Shown here: piece after piece, positions 11,487 through 22,230 of the stretch
Layout: each line of letters starts with the position of its first letter
How positions within the stretch are numbered: position 1 is the first letter of the stretch
NCBI GenBank assembly: GCA_963829085.1
Contig: CAWHHJ010000010.1
Location: 1-64,000, forward strand
From: PALSA-1004 sp963829085
Lineage (GTDB): Bacteria; Pseudomonadota; Gammaproteobacteria; Burkholderiales; SG8-41
Reading direction: 5' to 3'
Length of the DNA stretch: 64,000 nucleotides
Notes under the pieces: generated by a model
Told to the model about the DNA's origin: nothing
Database searches by the model: none
Seen by the model: only the letters and a program-made list of their open reading frames with translations
Made by a program: the position numbers and the translations under genes

Positions 11487-12618
11487 TGGCGGAGCCGCGC
11501 GACTTCTATGAGGTCCTGGGCGTCAACCAGGACGCCTCGCAGGACGAGATCAAGAAGGCCTATCGCGACCTCGCTCGCAAGTGGCATCCGGACCGCAACC
11601 CGGGTGACAAGGACGGCAGCGAGGAGCGCTTCAAGGAGATCCAGCAGGCCTACGACGCGCTCTCCGATCCCGAGAAGCGCAAGGAGTCGACGCGGGAGGT
11701 CGCTTCGCGGCTCTGGCGCCGGGGGTTTTTGCCGGGGCGGGACAGTTTCCCGGCGGCAGCGGCGGGTTCGCCTCCGACCTCGGCGACATGTTGCTCCTCG
11801 TTCTTCCGCGGTCGCGGCCAGCAGGGGCCGCGCGGCAGCGTGGCCGAGATCTCGAGACCGAGGTCCGCCTCAGCTTGACCAGGCGATGCACGGCACCCAG
11901 ATCGCGGTGTCGGTGCCGACGACCAGCGAGTGCCCCACCTGCCACGGCAGCCAAGCCCGGCACCTCTGCCCGCGAACCTGCCCGCGCTGCGAGGGGACTG
12001 GGATCGACGCGCAGAGCCAGGGTCTCCTTCTCGATCTCACAGCCGTGCCCCGAATGCAGCGGCCAGATAGATCATCGAGGACCCCTGTCCCACCTGCTCC
12101 GGGAGCAGCGTGACCCAGGAGACGAAGCGCTACCGGGTGAACGTTGCAGCCGGAGTCCACGACGGCAGCCGGATCAGGCTCGCCGGCAAGGGTGAGGCGG
12201 GCTACCGGGGCGGACCGCGGGGCGATCTCTACGTGACCAGCGCCGGGTTGCTCCCTCTCCTGTCTTCAAGCAGCGTCCCGACGGCAACCTCGAGGTCGAC
12301 CTGCCGGTCACCGTGACCGAGGCGATCCAGGGCGGCGACATCGAGGTGCCCACGCTGAACGGCTCCAACGATCAATCTCTCCCCGGAACGCAGCACGGCA
12401 CGGTCCAGCGGCTGCGCGGCGAGGGGCCGCCGCGGGCCAAGGGATCTGGGCGCGGAGACATCTACTACCGGATCCGCATCGACGTCCCGAAGGAGCTCAC
12501 GGGGGAGCAGCGGGCGGCGGTGGAGAAGCTCGCCGAGTCGTTCAATGGCCGCGATCCGCGCTCCGCGCTCTTCGGGCACGCGGCTCGGTCCGGAGCAGGA
12601 GGGAGAGTTGAAGACTGA
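11486..12618 (+). CDS. dnaJ: Chaperone DnaJ (Hsp40), frameshifted
   Basis: ATG at 11486 opens MAEPRDFYEVLGVNQDASQD, and the J-domain HPD motif is in ARKWHPDRNPGDKD. A Gly/Phe-rich linker with GSGGFASDLGDMFSSFF follows. The zinc region shows CPTCHGSQA, CPRCEGTGID and CPECSG, so several CxxCxGxG repeats are present across frames. The C-terminal substrate domain includes KRYRVNVAAGVHDGSRIRLA and GGPRGDLYVT. The end overlaps hspR by one base (TGATG, 12616-12620). Several frame changes occur after about 11680. Confidence 0.93.
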
Positions 12619-13090
12619 TGGCTGACGGTTCCCGCAGGAGACGGCATGACCAGGTCGATCGGATCGACCAGGAGCGCGGCGTCTTCATGATCTCCGTCGC
12701 GGCCGAGCTTGCCGGGATGCATCCGCAGACGCTGCGGATGTACGGAGGCGCGGGGCTGATCACACCCAAGCGCTCTCCCCGCAACACAAGGCTGTATTCG
12801 CAGGCCGACGTAGAGCTGCTGCGGCGGATCCAGCGGGATGACCAGCGACGAGGGGCTCAACCTGGCGGGCGTCGAGTAGGTGCTCGAGCTCGAGCAGCGC
12901 CTGGAGCGGATGCGCGCCGACTGGCTCGGATGCGAAAGCGCGCCGCGGCAATGGAGGCGACGATGACCAAGGAGCTCGTGCGGCTCCGCAAGTGGATCGG
13001 CGGCGAGCTACCGTCCCCTACGGCGCCTACGAGCCGGAGAGGATGCGTCCGGGCGGGACCAGGATTCCAGTCAGGCGCCGAACCGCCTGA
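12618..13090 (+). CDS. hspR: MerR-family heat shock repressor HspR (frameshifted)
   Basis: ATG at 12618 overlaps the dnaJ stop. The winged-helix core reads ERGVFMISVAAELAGMHPQT, LRMYE-like, GLITPKRSPRNTRLYSQADV and ELLRRIQ, a strong match to HspR. A coiled-coil ELEQRLERMRADWLGSES region and MEATMTKELVRLRK follow. With one frame change the tail reads VPYGAYEPERMRPGG and stops with TGA near 13088. HspR represses the operon that encodes it, working with DnaK as co-repressor in Actinobacteria. Position at the end of dnaK-grpE-dnaJ is the classic actinobacterial arrangement. Confidence 0.88.
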
Positions 13091-13099
13091 CGGCTTGGC

Positions 13100-13900
13100 A
13101 TCAACTGCGGGCACGACGAGGCCGCCGCTGGGGGCCGGCCAACCGCCGCGGTGGAGCAGGAGAGCAGTCGGCGCGCAACGCCCTCGAGCGCCTCGAACCC
13201 GCCGCCGCCAGGGAGCCTCGCCCGTGAGGACGGCGAGCGCCACGCGCTCCCCGCGCGGAGTGCCGCCAACGGGCCCGCCTGATGCGTGACCGGCCCGCTG
13301 TTGTGCTCTCCGCCCGGTGCGCGCCCAGCCCCCCTTGAACCAGAGTCGCCCAGTTTCCGCCGAGCGCCTCGGGTATTCCCCAGCGCTCGCCCGGGGTGAT
13401 CCCGGCGAGCAGCCGCTTCGCGTAGGCGCGATGTCCGCCCGGGAGGTTCGCGTCGAGCCTGAAGAAGAACCGGGCCATGTCGGCCGCGGTGATCCGGTCC
13501 CCACCCCGATGGCCGGGCGTCGGCTCGAAGTCGCCCATTCCGGCCTCCTCCGCGACCTCCTCGAGGCCCTCGTCGCCGACGCGAGCGTAGACGGCGTCAG
13601 CGGCACCGATGCCGAGGTACGCGATCATCGGCTCGAGGAGCGCCTTGGTCTCGCTGTCGAGGGGCAGTCCCTCGCGCTCGAGCCGCCGCAGTTCAGCCAC
13701 GAGCAGCAGCGCCTTGCTGACGCTCGCGGAGCTTGAACTGCCGATCGTAGTCGTAGCCGCGCAGCCCAAAGGACCGGTGGATCGACCGCGAGAGGAGACA
13801 TCGCCCCGGCTGGCGGCAAACCGCTGGGCCCTCCGGACGGCTTCGGGTGCAGCAGGTTGAGCCCGGCCGAGGCCAGACCTCGTGCGCGCTCCGCTGGGCA
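13100..13900 (-). CDS. Class A beta-lactamase-like serine hydrolase (frameshifted)
   Basis: Minus strand, read from about 13,900 downward. A degraded leader is followed by a YDRQF.SASVSKALLLVAEL block with the SxxK catalytic motif, then RLEREGLPLDSETKALLEPM, ITAADMARFFFRLDANLPGG, RLLAGITPGERWGIPEALGG and FKGGWARTG, where the last holds the K-T/S-G-like triad. RGERVALAVLTGE and EGVARRLLS close the protein. Related actinobacterial proteins are annotated simply as serine hydrolases, and no drug-resistance role is implied. Both ends are uncertain because of frameshifts. Confidence 0.72.
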
Positions 13901-14094
13901 CGGTGGTCGTTTCGATGCGCAATGGCCAGGCCGCCCGGGAGGAACAAGGGGAGGCCGGCCAGCGCGATCAGCGCGGCCCCCGCGCCCCTGGTGCTTGCGG
14001 TGGGAATCCCACGGGCGAAGGGTAGGTGACCTCGGCGGCCTCGGGGCTGGCGGGGTGGCGGAGCTCCGGATCGAGGCCCGCATCTGCGAGCGCC

Positions 14095-14461
14095 TCGGTT
14101 CGGTCGATGTAGAGGCGCATAGACGATCTTGCCGTCCCGGAAGGTCATCGTGTGAGCACTGCGGACCTCGACCTCCGGGTCCGGCCCTACGCCCCTGGAG
14201 TACGTGCGGGTGAGCGCCACGACCCGGTCGCCGGCCGGAACGAGCTCGTAGTCGCGCACCTCGTTCGCTCGGCCCCGGTGAGCGGCGGCTCAAGCATGCT
14301 GCGGAGGGCCTCCTTGCCCCTGTAGGAGCGGTCGCTGGGCAGGTCCCGGTCGTAGACCTCGACATCGTCATCGAAGTACGGACGGCGCCCCCCCTCGACG
14401 CCTTCGTTATTGAAGGCCTCCAGCAGGCGTCGAAGATCTCGACGTTGGTGTCAGTCGCCAT
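14095..14461 (-). CDS. SnoaL-like / NTF2-fold protein (frameshifted)
   Basis: Starts with ATG at 14461 (MATDTNVEIFD) and, across frame changes, reads LLEAFNNEGVEGG, YFDDDVEVYDRDLPSDRSYR and GKEALRSML, followed by VRDYELVPAGDRVVALTRTY and VEVRSAHTMTFRDGKIVYM. This is the cone-shaped NTF2-like fold of the SnoaL family, about 125 residues. Members range from polyketide cyclases to proteins of no known function, so no reaction is assigned. It is the last recognisable gene of the actinobacterial-looking block. Confidence 0.65.
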
Positions 14462-14479
14462 CCTTGACCGTCCCTTCCG

Positions 14480-14660
14480 GACCATCCTTATGCCGAGCCA
14501 GCCTCGGCCGTCTACCCGCGTTCATCAACGCCATGCGCATCAAGCGGAACATTCCCGCAATCCTGCTGCAATACGGGGCAGCGGGGCACGCGTGTTGCCG
14601 GGCGACCCTGGTTACGACGACGTGTCGAAGCAGGAAGCGCAGGGAAAATGGAAGGCGTAA
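14480..14660 (+). other. Join between the two sequence types; 3' end of an unidentified upstream gene
   Basis: Immediately after the SnoaL start the sequence changes character. A plus-strand frame ends RVLPGDPGYDDVSKQEAQ and stops with TAA at 14658-14660, overlapping the ATG of the metallo-beta-lactamase at 14648. This looks like the genuine C-terminus of a gene upstream in the same operon. Its 5' part is missing or out of frame (FINAMRIKRNIPAILLQYG, 14520-14577, may belong to it after one indel). I do not recognise the family. Confidence 0.45.
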
Positions 14661-15489
14661 AGCCCATCGTCGCCGGAGAGGTAGTAAGGCTTTCGCCGTT
14701 GGTGCGCGGGTTACCGCGCGAAATCCCGGCATGATGACGGGTCCGGGCACGAATACATACATCGTAGGGACCGATGTGTTAGCGGTGATCGATCCAGGAC
14801 CTGTGAGCGAGCCACACTTCGACCGCATACGGGAACTAGTGGGTGACCGGTTACGCTGGATACTCTGTACACATACCCATCTTGACCATTCGCCTGGAGC
14901 GCGCGCGTTGCAGGCAGCGACCCATGCGCAAACCATTGGCATGCCCGCACCGCCGCATGGAAGTCAGGACGTTAGTTTCTTCCCGGACCGTATTTTCAAG
15001 CACGGCGACGTGATCGAAGGCGGCGACTTTACATTGCGTGGCATACATACACCGGGCCATGCGTCCAATCATCTTTGTTTCCTTCTGGAGCCGGAGAAAC
15101 TGCTCTTCACAGGTGATCACATCATGCAGGGATCTACGGTCGTGATTACGCCGCCTGACGGCGACATGATCGAATATCTCCAGTCGCTGGATTCACTGCT
15201 GGCCCTTGATGTCGTGCGCGTTGCGCCGGGACATGGTCATCCGATCGAGACACCACATGACGAAGCCCGCAGGTTGATCGCCCATCGTCTGAAGCGCGAG
15301 CAAAAAATCATCGCCGCGTTCAGCGGCCGTAATCCAGCCACTATAGATGAGTTAGTGCCGGTTGCTTATGCGGATACCTCGCCCAAGCTGCACCCGGTCG
15401 CGCGCCGCTCACTGCACGCGCATCTGATCAAGCTCGAGCGCGACGGGCAAGTCCGCCAAGTCGGTGAACACTGGACATTGCGTAGCTGA
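14648..15489 (+). CDS. Metallo-beta-lactamase fold hydrolase, LACTB2-like (one frameshift)
   Basis: ATG at 14648 gives MEGVKPIVAGEVVRLSPLVR. About 60 bp later the conserved NPGMMTGPGTNTYIVGTD continues one frame over; a single missing base near 14,708 restores it (842 nt present, 843 expected, 280 residues). The metal-binding motif is THTHLDHSPGA (HxHxDH, about 14,870); further ligands are in HTPGHASNH, LLFTGDHIMQGS and VAPGHGHPI. A C-terminal winged-helix extension (DELVPVAYAD.., RSLHAHLIKLERDG) is typical of the LACTB2/glyoxalase-like subgroup. The substrate is not known; an acyl-CoA or nucleic acid ester is possible. Upstream frames in phase with the 3' part are not a true N-terminus. Confidence 0.85.
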
Positions 15490-15510
15490 CGCTACACTTG
15501 GCTACGCAGA

Positions 15511-16555
15511 TCATTTGCATAGGCCGAGAATCTTCTCGTCGGACGTGCAGACTTTCACGGGCTTTGCGGCGGCTTTCGCCTGAGCCGCCGTGCAATTTCG
15601 AATTTCCCGGGTCGTCTCCGGATAGTAAACCCAACCAGGGTTGAGCTTACGGCAAAGTCAGATCAACCTCCCGCCACTTTGGATGGCCTTGTGCCTGCAG
15701 GGTCGCAAAATTTGCGCACAGCGATCGGCCGAAACGTGCAAGCCGCGACACGATATCCCTCAAATTGTAGTCGTACGTAACGAGATATGCGCCGACCGAG
15801 ACGGTTATCAGATCCTGATTGAGCAGATTTGGATAGCTGCTGGCGCGTATGGTCGCCGGCGTATATGTGGTGAGCGGAACCTTGCTTGTCGGATTGCCTG
15901 GATCGAACTTCAAAAGCTTAATGAATTTCTGCGCCTGAGGCTTCATGTCGGCTATGAGCGGCGCCGGTTGTCCGGCAGCGACTACGACTACATCCACCGT
16001 CTTGTCGGTGATCAGTTTGATAAGCGCTTCTTCGTTCGACAGGTGAGTGGCGTTTGCCGCTGGTATCGACTCGTTGAACATCATCCGGTACAGCGTGTGC
16101 GTAATCAGCGCCGCGCCGCTGCCGAGCAGACCGCCGTTGATGCGCGCGTTGCGAATGTCATGCAGATAATTCAGGCTCGAGTCGGCGCGAACGATGTAGT
16201 GAATTTCAGTGTTATATAGCGGCAGGATGACGCGTAGCGGACGCATGAGTTCCATGACGTCCTTGTTTCCGCTCGCGGCTCTGTCGACGAACGCCTGGTA
16301 CACGTCCGCCTGCACAATCGCAAACTTCACGCCGCGGTCGGAGCGCAAATGGCGAATGTTTGCTGCTGAACCGGCGGTTGGCACCACTTCGAGGTCGATG
16401 TCTGCGTCAGGCGCTACGTATTTCGCCAGATCTTTGCCGATCTCGTAGTACGTTCCTTTTTCCGATGCCGTCACTATTTTGTATTGGGCGGCGGCGAAGG
16501 CAACTTGCTGACCCCACAATAGAACCGCAATAACAATAAAGAGTGTTTTCCACAT
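15511..16555 (-). CDS. TAXI-family TRAP transporter solute-binding protein (one frameshift)
   Basis: ATG at 16555 opens a signal peptide (MWKTLFIVIAVLLWGQQVAF) followed by YKIVTASEKGTYYEIGKDLA and VPTAGSAANIRHLRSD, the ligand-binding signature of TAXI receptors. The apparent stop at 15647 follows WREVDLTLP, but one base over the frame continues KLNPGWVYYPETTREIRNC and ends KVCTSDEKILGLCK with TGA at 15511. Removing the extra base at 15649 gives 347 residues. It begins 2 bp after the stop of the zinc-ribbon gene, so the two form an operon. The TAXI membrane subunit (fused DctQM type) is not in the window. Confidence 0.9.
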
Positions 16556-16557
16556 CA

Positions 16558-17426
16558 CTACGGTCTGCGCTGATTTGTGTGCGATGCGCATAATCCGAGC
16601 GCGGCAACGCCCTCCGGACAGGAGTCGGGCAATTTCGTAGTTTCCTGGCTTCGCTTGGTTGGGGCGGTCGGCTTAGAAGCCGCTTGGTTGGGCTCGACCG
16701 GGTCGCGCTTGACTGCGGCCGATGCATCCATGTCAGCACTGCGTTCGACTGTCGTTGCGTCAGGAACTGCTGCTGGAGCCGATTTGGGTATTGCGCTGGA
16801 CCGCGGGTCCTCGCTGTCGCGTGCGATACCTGGAGCGGGAGCGGGCGTGCTGATCACTTTGCCAGGAGCGATTGCGTGCGGAACGTCGAGTACCGGAATA
16901 TTCGCGATAAAGGTAGAGCGCCGGCACAGCCAGTGCAGCCAGTACGACGCCCGTGACGACGAAACCCGGGATGCGCATGCATCCAGCGCGGTCGCATCGA
17001 GCCGTTGCTCGTCGCGCGCCGGCGGTAATTCTGCATGAGACAGGTGCGCGCTCGGTGTTTGGGGGCGGGCGGCGTTTGCTGCAGGCGCGGCAGCGTCCGG
17101 ACGGTAGTGAGATTCCGCGCGCGTATGCATTTTCGGCTGTGCACCACGAGGCTCGGTCATGCTGGGCTGTGCGCCACGAGGGTTCAGTCATCCTGGGCTG
17201 TGCGCCGCGCAGCTCAGTGTGGCAGTGAACGCATGCGCGTAGCAGTAATCGGATTCGGAAGGCTGCAATGCGGACATATAACCTGCAGCCGCGCACCGCA
17301 GATGTTGCAGAACTTGGACTGCCCCGGATTGATATGACCACAGCTCGGACATTCAGCTTCGAATGGCTGCGGATTGGAGTCTGGGCGGGTTTGCCCGTTA
17401 AATAGGGCGGCAACGATCCTGCGCAT
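16558..17426 (-). CDS. Zinc-ribbon, single-pass membrane protein with Pro/Ala-rich tail (several frameshifts)
   Basis: From ATG at 17426: MRRIVAALFNGQTRPDSNPQ, then a double zinc ribbon with CPSCGHINPG, FCNICGARL, CPHCSLPNP and, one frame over, CVHCHTEL, so four CxxC knuckles. A repeat of about ten residues (RGAQPRMTEP, RGAQPSMTEP-like) follows at 17,150-17,225. An Ala/Pro-rich linker and one membrane helix (FVVTGVVLAALAVPALYLY, about 16,920-16,975) come next. The tail is PAPAPG-, PTAPTKR-rich and ends LCASHTNQRRP at 16558. Reading through needs three apparent insertions and one deletion-like change. It abuts the TAXI receptor gene. Function unknown; similar architecture occurs in anchoring or sensing proteins. 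Confidence 0.6.
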
Positions 17427-17959
17427 CTGGTTCGATCCCGCTGTTACTGAGGCTCAGGCGGCGCGCCCCCGTTTATAAATTGACGCGGCACTGGCATTGC
17501 AATCATCAACGCGTGTGCGCCTTGAGTAAGCTCCCAAGGGATGACCGCATGAGGCCGCAAACTTCCTCTGTTCGTCACCCATAGGACGGTCGGGCCGACG
17601 CTTCGTTCCCCGCACGACGCGCGGTTACCCTAAACAACGCGGCCTGGCGATTGATTACTCAATCGTACAGGACCAGTGAGCGCCGTTGCTGTCAGACATT
17701 TGCTGATAGTGTCGGCGGCAGCGCTCGACCCGAGCGTAGAAGTGTATAAGAACGCTACGCCCGCCCGGTGTGGCGTGGACGTGTGTTGGGCGTTGTGCTT
17801 TTGACGTAAACGCGCGACTGTCGCGCTTGGCCTCTTGTGCCTTGCCTCTGTAGACAACCGTCCTTACGGGTAGAAGTTAACGGCGATCACGCCTCATGTA
17901 TCGAGCAGCTACACTGCCTTAAACGATGACTGCCCGATGACAACAGCATTAAGCGAGCT
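17427..17959. other. Gene-free stretch
   Basis: About 530 bp between the zinc-ribbon gene and the first Bug receptor, both on the minus strand. I see no protein with recognisable content, no tRNA and no clear terminator hairpin. It should contain the promoter of the zinc-ribbon/TAXI operon close to 17,430-17,500. Confidence 0.4.
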
Positions 17960-18941
17960 TCACTGAATTGACTTGACGTTCGCCTCTTTCACGACCTTCT
18001 GCCATTTCGGCACATCGCGCTTGAGCACTTCCTGGAAGCGCTGCGGTGGGCCGCCTCCGGGCTCGAGGCCTTCACCGGCCATCCGCTCCTGCATGACCGG
18101 TGTTTGAATCGCTTTGCTTATTTCCGGCGTTGAGCCGCGTGACAATATCCTTCGGCAGGTTTTTCGGTCCCCACGCGGCATACCACAAAGCAGCCTCATA
18201 TCCGGGCAGCGTTTCGCCAACCGTCGGCATATCGGGCACCGCGGCGATGCGCTTGGCCGTCGTGACGGCAATACCGCGCAGCTTGCCGGATTTATTCTGC
18301 GGCACCATGGACGGCATGCTGCCGAATATGAGCTGCACCTGTCCGCCGAGCAAGTCGGTAAGCGCGGCGCCAGTGCCTTTGTACGGCACATGTGTCATCT
18401 TGGTGCCCGCCATGAGATTGAAAAGCTCGGTCGCCAGATGCGTGATGCCGCCCGTGCCTGTGGATGCATAGTTGAGAGTGTTCGGACTGGCTTTCGCAAG
18501 GGCAATCAGTTCTTTGATTGTTTTGGCTTGCACACTCGGATGGAGCGTCACCATGAAGCCGGTTTCGCCGAGCAATGAAATCGGTGTTATGTCGTTTACA
18601 GGATCGTACGGCAGCTTGAAGATCGCGGCGTTTGCAGCATAGCTGCCTGAGACCATTGCAAGTGTGTAGCCGTCGGGCGCGGCGCGCACTGTAGTCTCTG
18701 CGCCGATCGTGCCACCGCCACCCGCGCGGTTATCCACGACAAAGGATTGCCCGAGCGATTCCGTCAGCTTCTGTGCAAGCGCGCGAGCGACGATATCTGT
18801 GCCGCCGCCGGGCGCAAACGGCACGATGAGCCGAACCGGCTTCGATGGGTATTTGTCTTTCTCTTGCGCCAGGGTATGAGCCGGTATCGCGGACGTCGCG
18901 GTTACTATCGCGACGCTCGCAATTATCTTGCGGGTCTGCAT
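17960..18941 (-). CDS. Bug/TctC-family tripartite tricarboxylate transporter receptor (one frameshift)
   Basis: ATG at 18941; signal peptide MQTRKIIASVAIVTATSAIP. The mature protein shows the Bug signatures YPSKPVRLIVPFAPGGGTDI, FVVDNRAGGGGTIGAETTVR, APDGYTLAM, LHPSVQAKTIKELIALAKA and THVPYKGTGAALTDLLGGQ. After RLNAG the frame is lost, but one base over it resumes EISKAIQTPVMQERMAGEGL and ends KWQKVVKEANVKSIQ at 17960. Deleting one G at 18124/18125 gives 326 residues, the usual Bug length. These periplasmic receptors bind small carboxylates; the ligand cannot be read from sequence. No TctA or TctB is nearby. Confidence 0.93.
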
Positions 18942-19001
18942 GGTTTCTCCTGAGGACTTCTAACGGCGGGAGGAATAAAACGAATAACAATCTTTCTAGC
19001 G

Positions 19002-20369
19002 CTATACAAGGAGCGCAAGCAGTTCGGTCACGTTGTGCTCTTCCATGTTGAGCGCGACAGATGCGATCTGGTCCGTCGGCAAATGCGGATTGATGCCGCG
19101 GAATTTCTGCGCAATGCCTTTCGCATCGATGGGCGCATGTACTGAACCCGTGGGATTCATGACATCGACTCTTTCCCATTTCCCGTTGTGCTCAGCGGCG
19201 ACCCAACCGGGGAAATCCTTTGGATACAGTTTATCGAGCGCCGGATCAGGGACGAGCTCCATATTGTTCGCGAGTGCTACGAGCGCTGGATCGCCGAGTT
19301 TGGCATCGCTGAACTGAGCGGGCAGCACTTGTCCATCCGCGAGCGCCGCAGCCACGGTATAACGCAGGCTCATCTGCGCGTTGAGCGCGCTCGACGGAGC
19401 GTAATCAAACCCGCATTGCACGTCGACGACTTTAGCTGTGCCGACGCGCACCGGCATTCTGCTATTCCATGGCGCACCGAGTTTCCGGCGCAGCTCGAGT
19501 GCTGCATCGATGTACGAATGAGTGCTGCCGCAGCAGGAATAGGGCTTAATCGAAGTCTTGTCCAGGTGATACACGCTGCCGAGATCTTTGGTGAGAGGCG
19601 CCGCGTCCGATGCATCTGAAAATGCCTTGAGCACGCCGCCATCTTCGAACTCGTATATCTGTGTCGGTCCGGTAAATCCGATTTGTGCGAGCTCGGCGGC
19701 CAACACACCTGAGTGGGCGGCCTTACCGGCGTGCAAGCGTTTGCTCATCGTGCCATCCGCATTGAAGGCCCATAAGCCCGCGCCCTGCGTGCCTGCAAGC
19801 CCCAGCGCCCATGCGCATTGCTCCGTGTGCAGTTTCATCAGCGACGCGCAGGCAGCCGCAGCGCCGAACGGACCGCAGACGCCAGTCAGATGCCATCCAC
19901 GCAGACGGGTGGCCGAAGGATTGAGCGCGAGGCTCGTGCGTATCATCACTTCGTACCCTGCTGCAATCGCGGTTACGAGTTCGGTACCTGTGCTACTCAG
20001 TTTTTCTGCCATCGCAATGGCAGCAGGCACGACGACCGCGCCGGGATGCAGCTTTGCGTTGTGATAGTCGTCGAGCTCGAATGCATGCGCAGCAGTACCG
20101 TTAACGAGCGCGGCGTCAGCTGCACGCAGGGATGCTTTCGCTTCGCCCCATACGGTGCTCTCGCCGGTGCCGGCGCCGCGGCGCGCCCATTCGAGCAGCA
20201 TTTTTGCCCAAGGTGTTTGGAAGCCATAAACACCTGCGCCGATCGTGTCGAGTATGGCGATGCGAACGACTTCACGTGTTCGCTGCGGAAGATCATCGTG
20301 CCGCAGATCGGCAACCCAATTTGCAACTTCCCGAGTTGGCGCGGAGACTGCGCGGCGGTCAAAATTCAT
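19002..20369 (-). CDS. MmgE/PrpD family protein
   Basis: Intact 455-residue protein from ATG at 20369. It opens with VANWVADLRHDDLPQRTREV and AILDTIGAGVYG, the family N-terminus. It contains ALVNGTAAHAFELDDYHNAK, where the HAFELDD motif is a hallmark of MmgE/PrpD, then LHPGAVVVPAAIAMAE and KPYSCCGSTHSYIDAALELR. The family includes 2-methylcitrate dehydratase, cis-aconitate decarboxylase and many hydratases of unknown specificity. It lies upstream of the Bug gene on the same strand (61-bp gap) and is divergent from the TcuA-like flavoprotein, which suggests that tri- or dicarboxylic acids are handled here. The exact reaction is open. Confidence 0.9.
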   Translation of the reverse strand: MNFDRRAVSAPTREVANWVADLRHDDLPQRTREVVRIAILDTIGAGVYGFQTPWAKMLLEWARRGAGTGESTVWGEAKASLRAADAALVNGTAAHAFELDDYHNAKLHPGAVVVPAAIAMAEKLSSTGTELVTAIAAGYEVMIRTSLALNPSATRLRGWHLTGVCGPFGAAAACASLMKLHTEQCAWALGLAGTQGAGLWAFNADGTMSKRLHAGKAAHSGVLAAELAQIGFTGPTQIYEFEDGGVLKAFSDASDAAPLTKDLGSVYHLDKTSIKPYSCCGSTHSYIDAALELRRKLGAPWNSRMPVRVGTAKVVDVQCGFDYAPSSALNAQMSLRYTVAAALADGQVLPAQFSDAKLGDPALVALANNMELVPDPALDKLYPKDFPGWVAAEHNGKWERVDVMNPTGSVHAPIDAKGIAQKFRGINPHLPTDQIASVALNMEEHNVTELLALLV

Positions 20370-20612
20370 GTGAGTACTCCGAGGTTAAGAAATGCGCGCG
20401 CCATCGGCGCGGGCGAAATCTCATTCTAAGGCGGCACCGCCCGCCTGTCATTTCGCGCGCGCCCACGGGCAATCTTGACCTGTCGGACACAGGTCGGCAT
20501 ACTTCCCGCACCTCCCCCGCGCCGCGCCTGCAATCCATTTCACCTCCAATGTTCAGCGGGCACCTCTTGCGCGTTGCCGCGGATTTTCAACCTTGTAGCG
20601 ATGGATCCTGTC
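20370..20612. promoter_or_regulatory. Divergent intergenic region between MmgE/PrpD and the TcuA-like gene
   Basis: About 240 bp separating two divergent starts, so promoters for both directions must lie here. No motif stood out clearly enough to name. Confidence 0.35.
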
Positions 20613-22089
20613 ATGACTGATTTTGACGTAATCGTAGTCGGCGGCGGCAATGCCGCATTCGCAGCGGCTGTTTCCGCGGTCGAGAATGGCGCGAAGCGCG
20701 TGGTGGTACTCGAGAAGGCGCCGCAACAGCAGCGCGGCGGCAACACACATTTCAGCGGCGCCGTTTTCCGCCACGTCTTCAATGACGTGAAAGAGCTCGA
20801 TCGTTTCGTCCCGGACGCCGAGGAAAAGTATCCGGGTTTTCATGCGGGCGTCGAGCCGTATCCAAAGCAGGCGTTCCGCGATGACTTGATGCGGGTTACC
20901 AATGGCCGCAGCGATCCCGAGCTTGCGGACATTCTGATCGATCAGTCGTATGACACGCTGTGCTGGGTCCAGGAAAAAGGACGCATGAAGTTCGAGCTCG
21001 CCCACTCGGTGATGGGCATACGCATCGGCGGCAAGATCAAGTGGCCGAAAGGCGCAATCGTGCGTACTGTGCATGAAGGCGTCGGACTTTCCAAAACGTG
21101 GTTCGAAACAGCGGCGCAGATGGGCATCGAGGTCCGCTACGAGACCGGCGCTGTGAAGCTCACACAAGGTGAGTCCGGCCGGGTCAATGGCGTTGTAACG
21201 CGTGGCCCGGATGGAATGGCAACGCTCAATTCCAAATCAGTAGTGCTGGCCTGTGGCGGATTCGAAACAAATCCGGCGTGGCGCCGGCTCTATCTTGGTG
21301 ACCCGTGGGACCATGCGAAAGTGCGCGGCTCCAATTTCAATTACGGCGATGGTCTGAAAATGGCGATGGACATCGGCGCCATGCCGTGGGGACACTGGGG
21401 CGGTTGTCACGCGACGCCCATTAACGCCGAAGCGCCGGATTATGGTCGGCGCGACCTTACAGACAAAACAAATCGATTGTCATACAGCTACGGCGTCATG
21501 ATCAATGTCGAGGGTAAGCGATGGGTCGACGAGGGCGCGGATTTCAATTCGTATACGTACGCGAAATACGGCGGCATGATCTTGAAGCAGCCGCGCAGCC
21601 TCATCTACCAGATCTTCGACAGCAAAGTGCTTGAAATGCTCGAGCCGCGGTATTCAACCAGCGTTCCTTTCAAGGCCGAAACTCTCGAGGCGCTCGTGAA
21701 GCAGCTTCAAGTCGACCACAAACAGGCCATGAAGTCGCTCGACGACTACAATGCGGCGGCAGGGCGCGGCGGCAAATTCGATCCAACAGGTACTCGACAA
21801 TCTGCATACTGAAGGCATCGAGCCGCCCAAAACGAACTGGGCGCAGAAACTCGACACGCCTCCGTATGTCGCCTACCCGGTTACGGGCGGCATCACATTT
21901 ACGTTCGGCGGTTTGAAAATCACCAAAGACGCGCAAGTGGTTGCAACGGACTGGAAGCCAATGCCGGGCCTGTATACATGTGGCGAGATGGTTGGCGGAC
22001 TCTTTCACTACAATTACCCGTTGGGAACCGGCCTCATGTCGGGCGCGGTGTTCGGACGCATCGCCGGTCGCAGCGCCGCACTCGCTTAG
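20613..22089 (+). CDS. tcuA: FAD-dependent tricarballylate dehydrogenase-like protein, TcuA family (one frameshift)
   Basis: ATG at 20613 (MTDFDVIVVGGGNAAFAAA) carries the GxGxxA-type FAD-binding fold; an in-frame ATG at 20601 is the alternative. Key blocks are QQRGGNTHFSGAVFRHVF, VVLACGGFETNPAWRRLYLG, WGHWGGCHATPINAEAPDYG and, in a second frame, YPVTGGITFTFGGLKI and FHYNYPLGTGLMSGAVFGRI. The break falls after GGKFDPT; deleting one G at 21789/21790 joins the two parts into 491 residues. TcuA oxidises tricarballylate to cis-aconitate in Salmonella; here the substrate may be another polycarboxylate. Its usual partner TcuB is not in the window. Confidence 0.85.
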
Positions 22090-22230
22090 TTCGTCGTAAA
22101 GACGCGGGCGCGCGCTCCCTCGGCAGCGTGCGCAAATCGTGTGCATTGTTGCGTTGCCGAGGTGCGGATAATCATCGTAGTATAGGCGCGGATCGAACAT
22201 CATAACGTTCAGGCGCCAACAGTCCGCACT

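Noticed and set aside
14410..14660. Long N-terminal extension of the metallo-beta-lactamase
   Set aside because: The extension is Arg-rich out-of-frame sequence. The true start is ATG at 14648, and a one-base loss near 14,708 explains the open upstream frame.
17630..17857. Minus-strand reading of about 75 codons
   Set aside because: No recognisable content, no ribosome site and no neighbour linkage.
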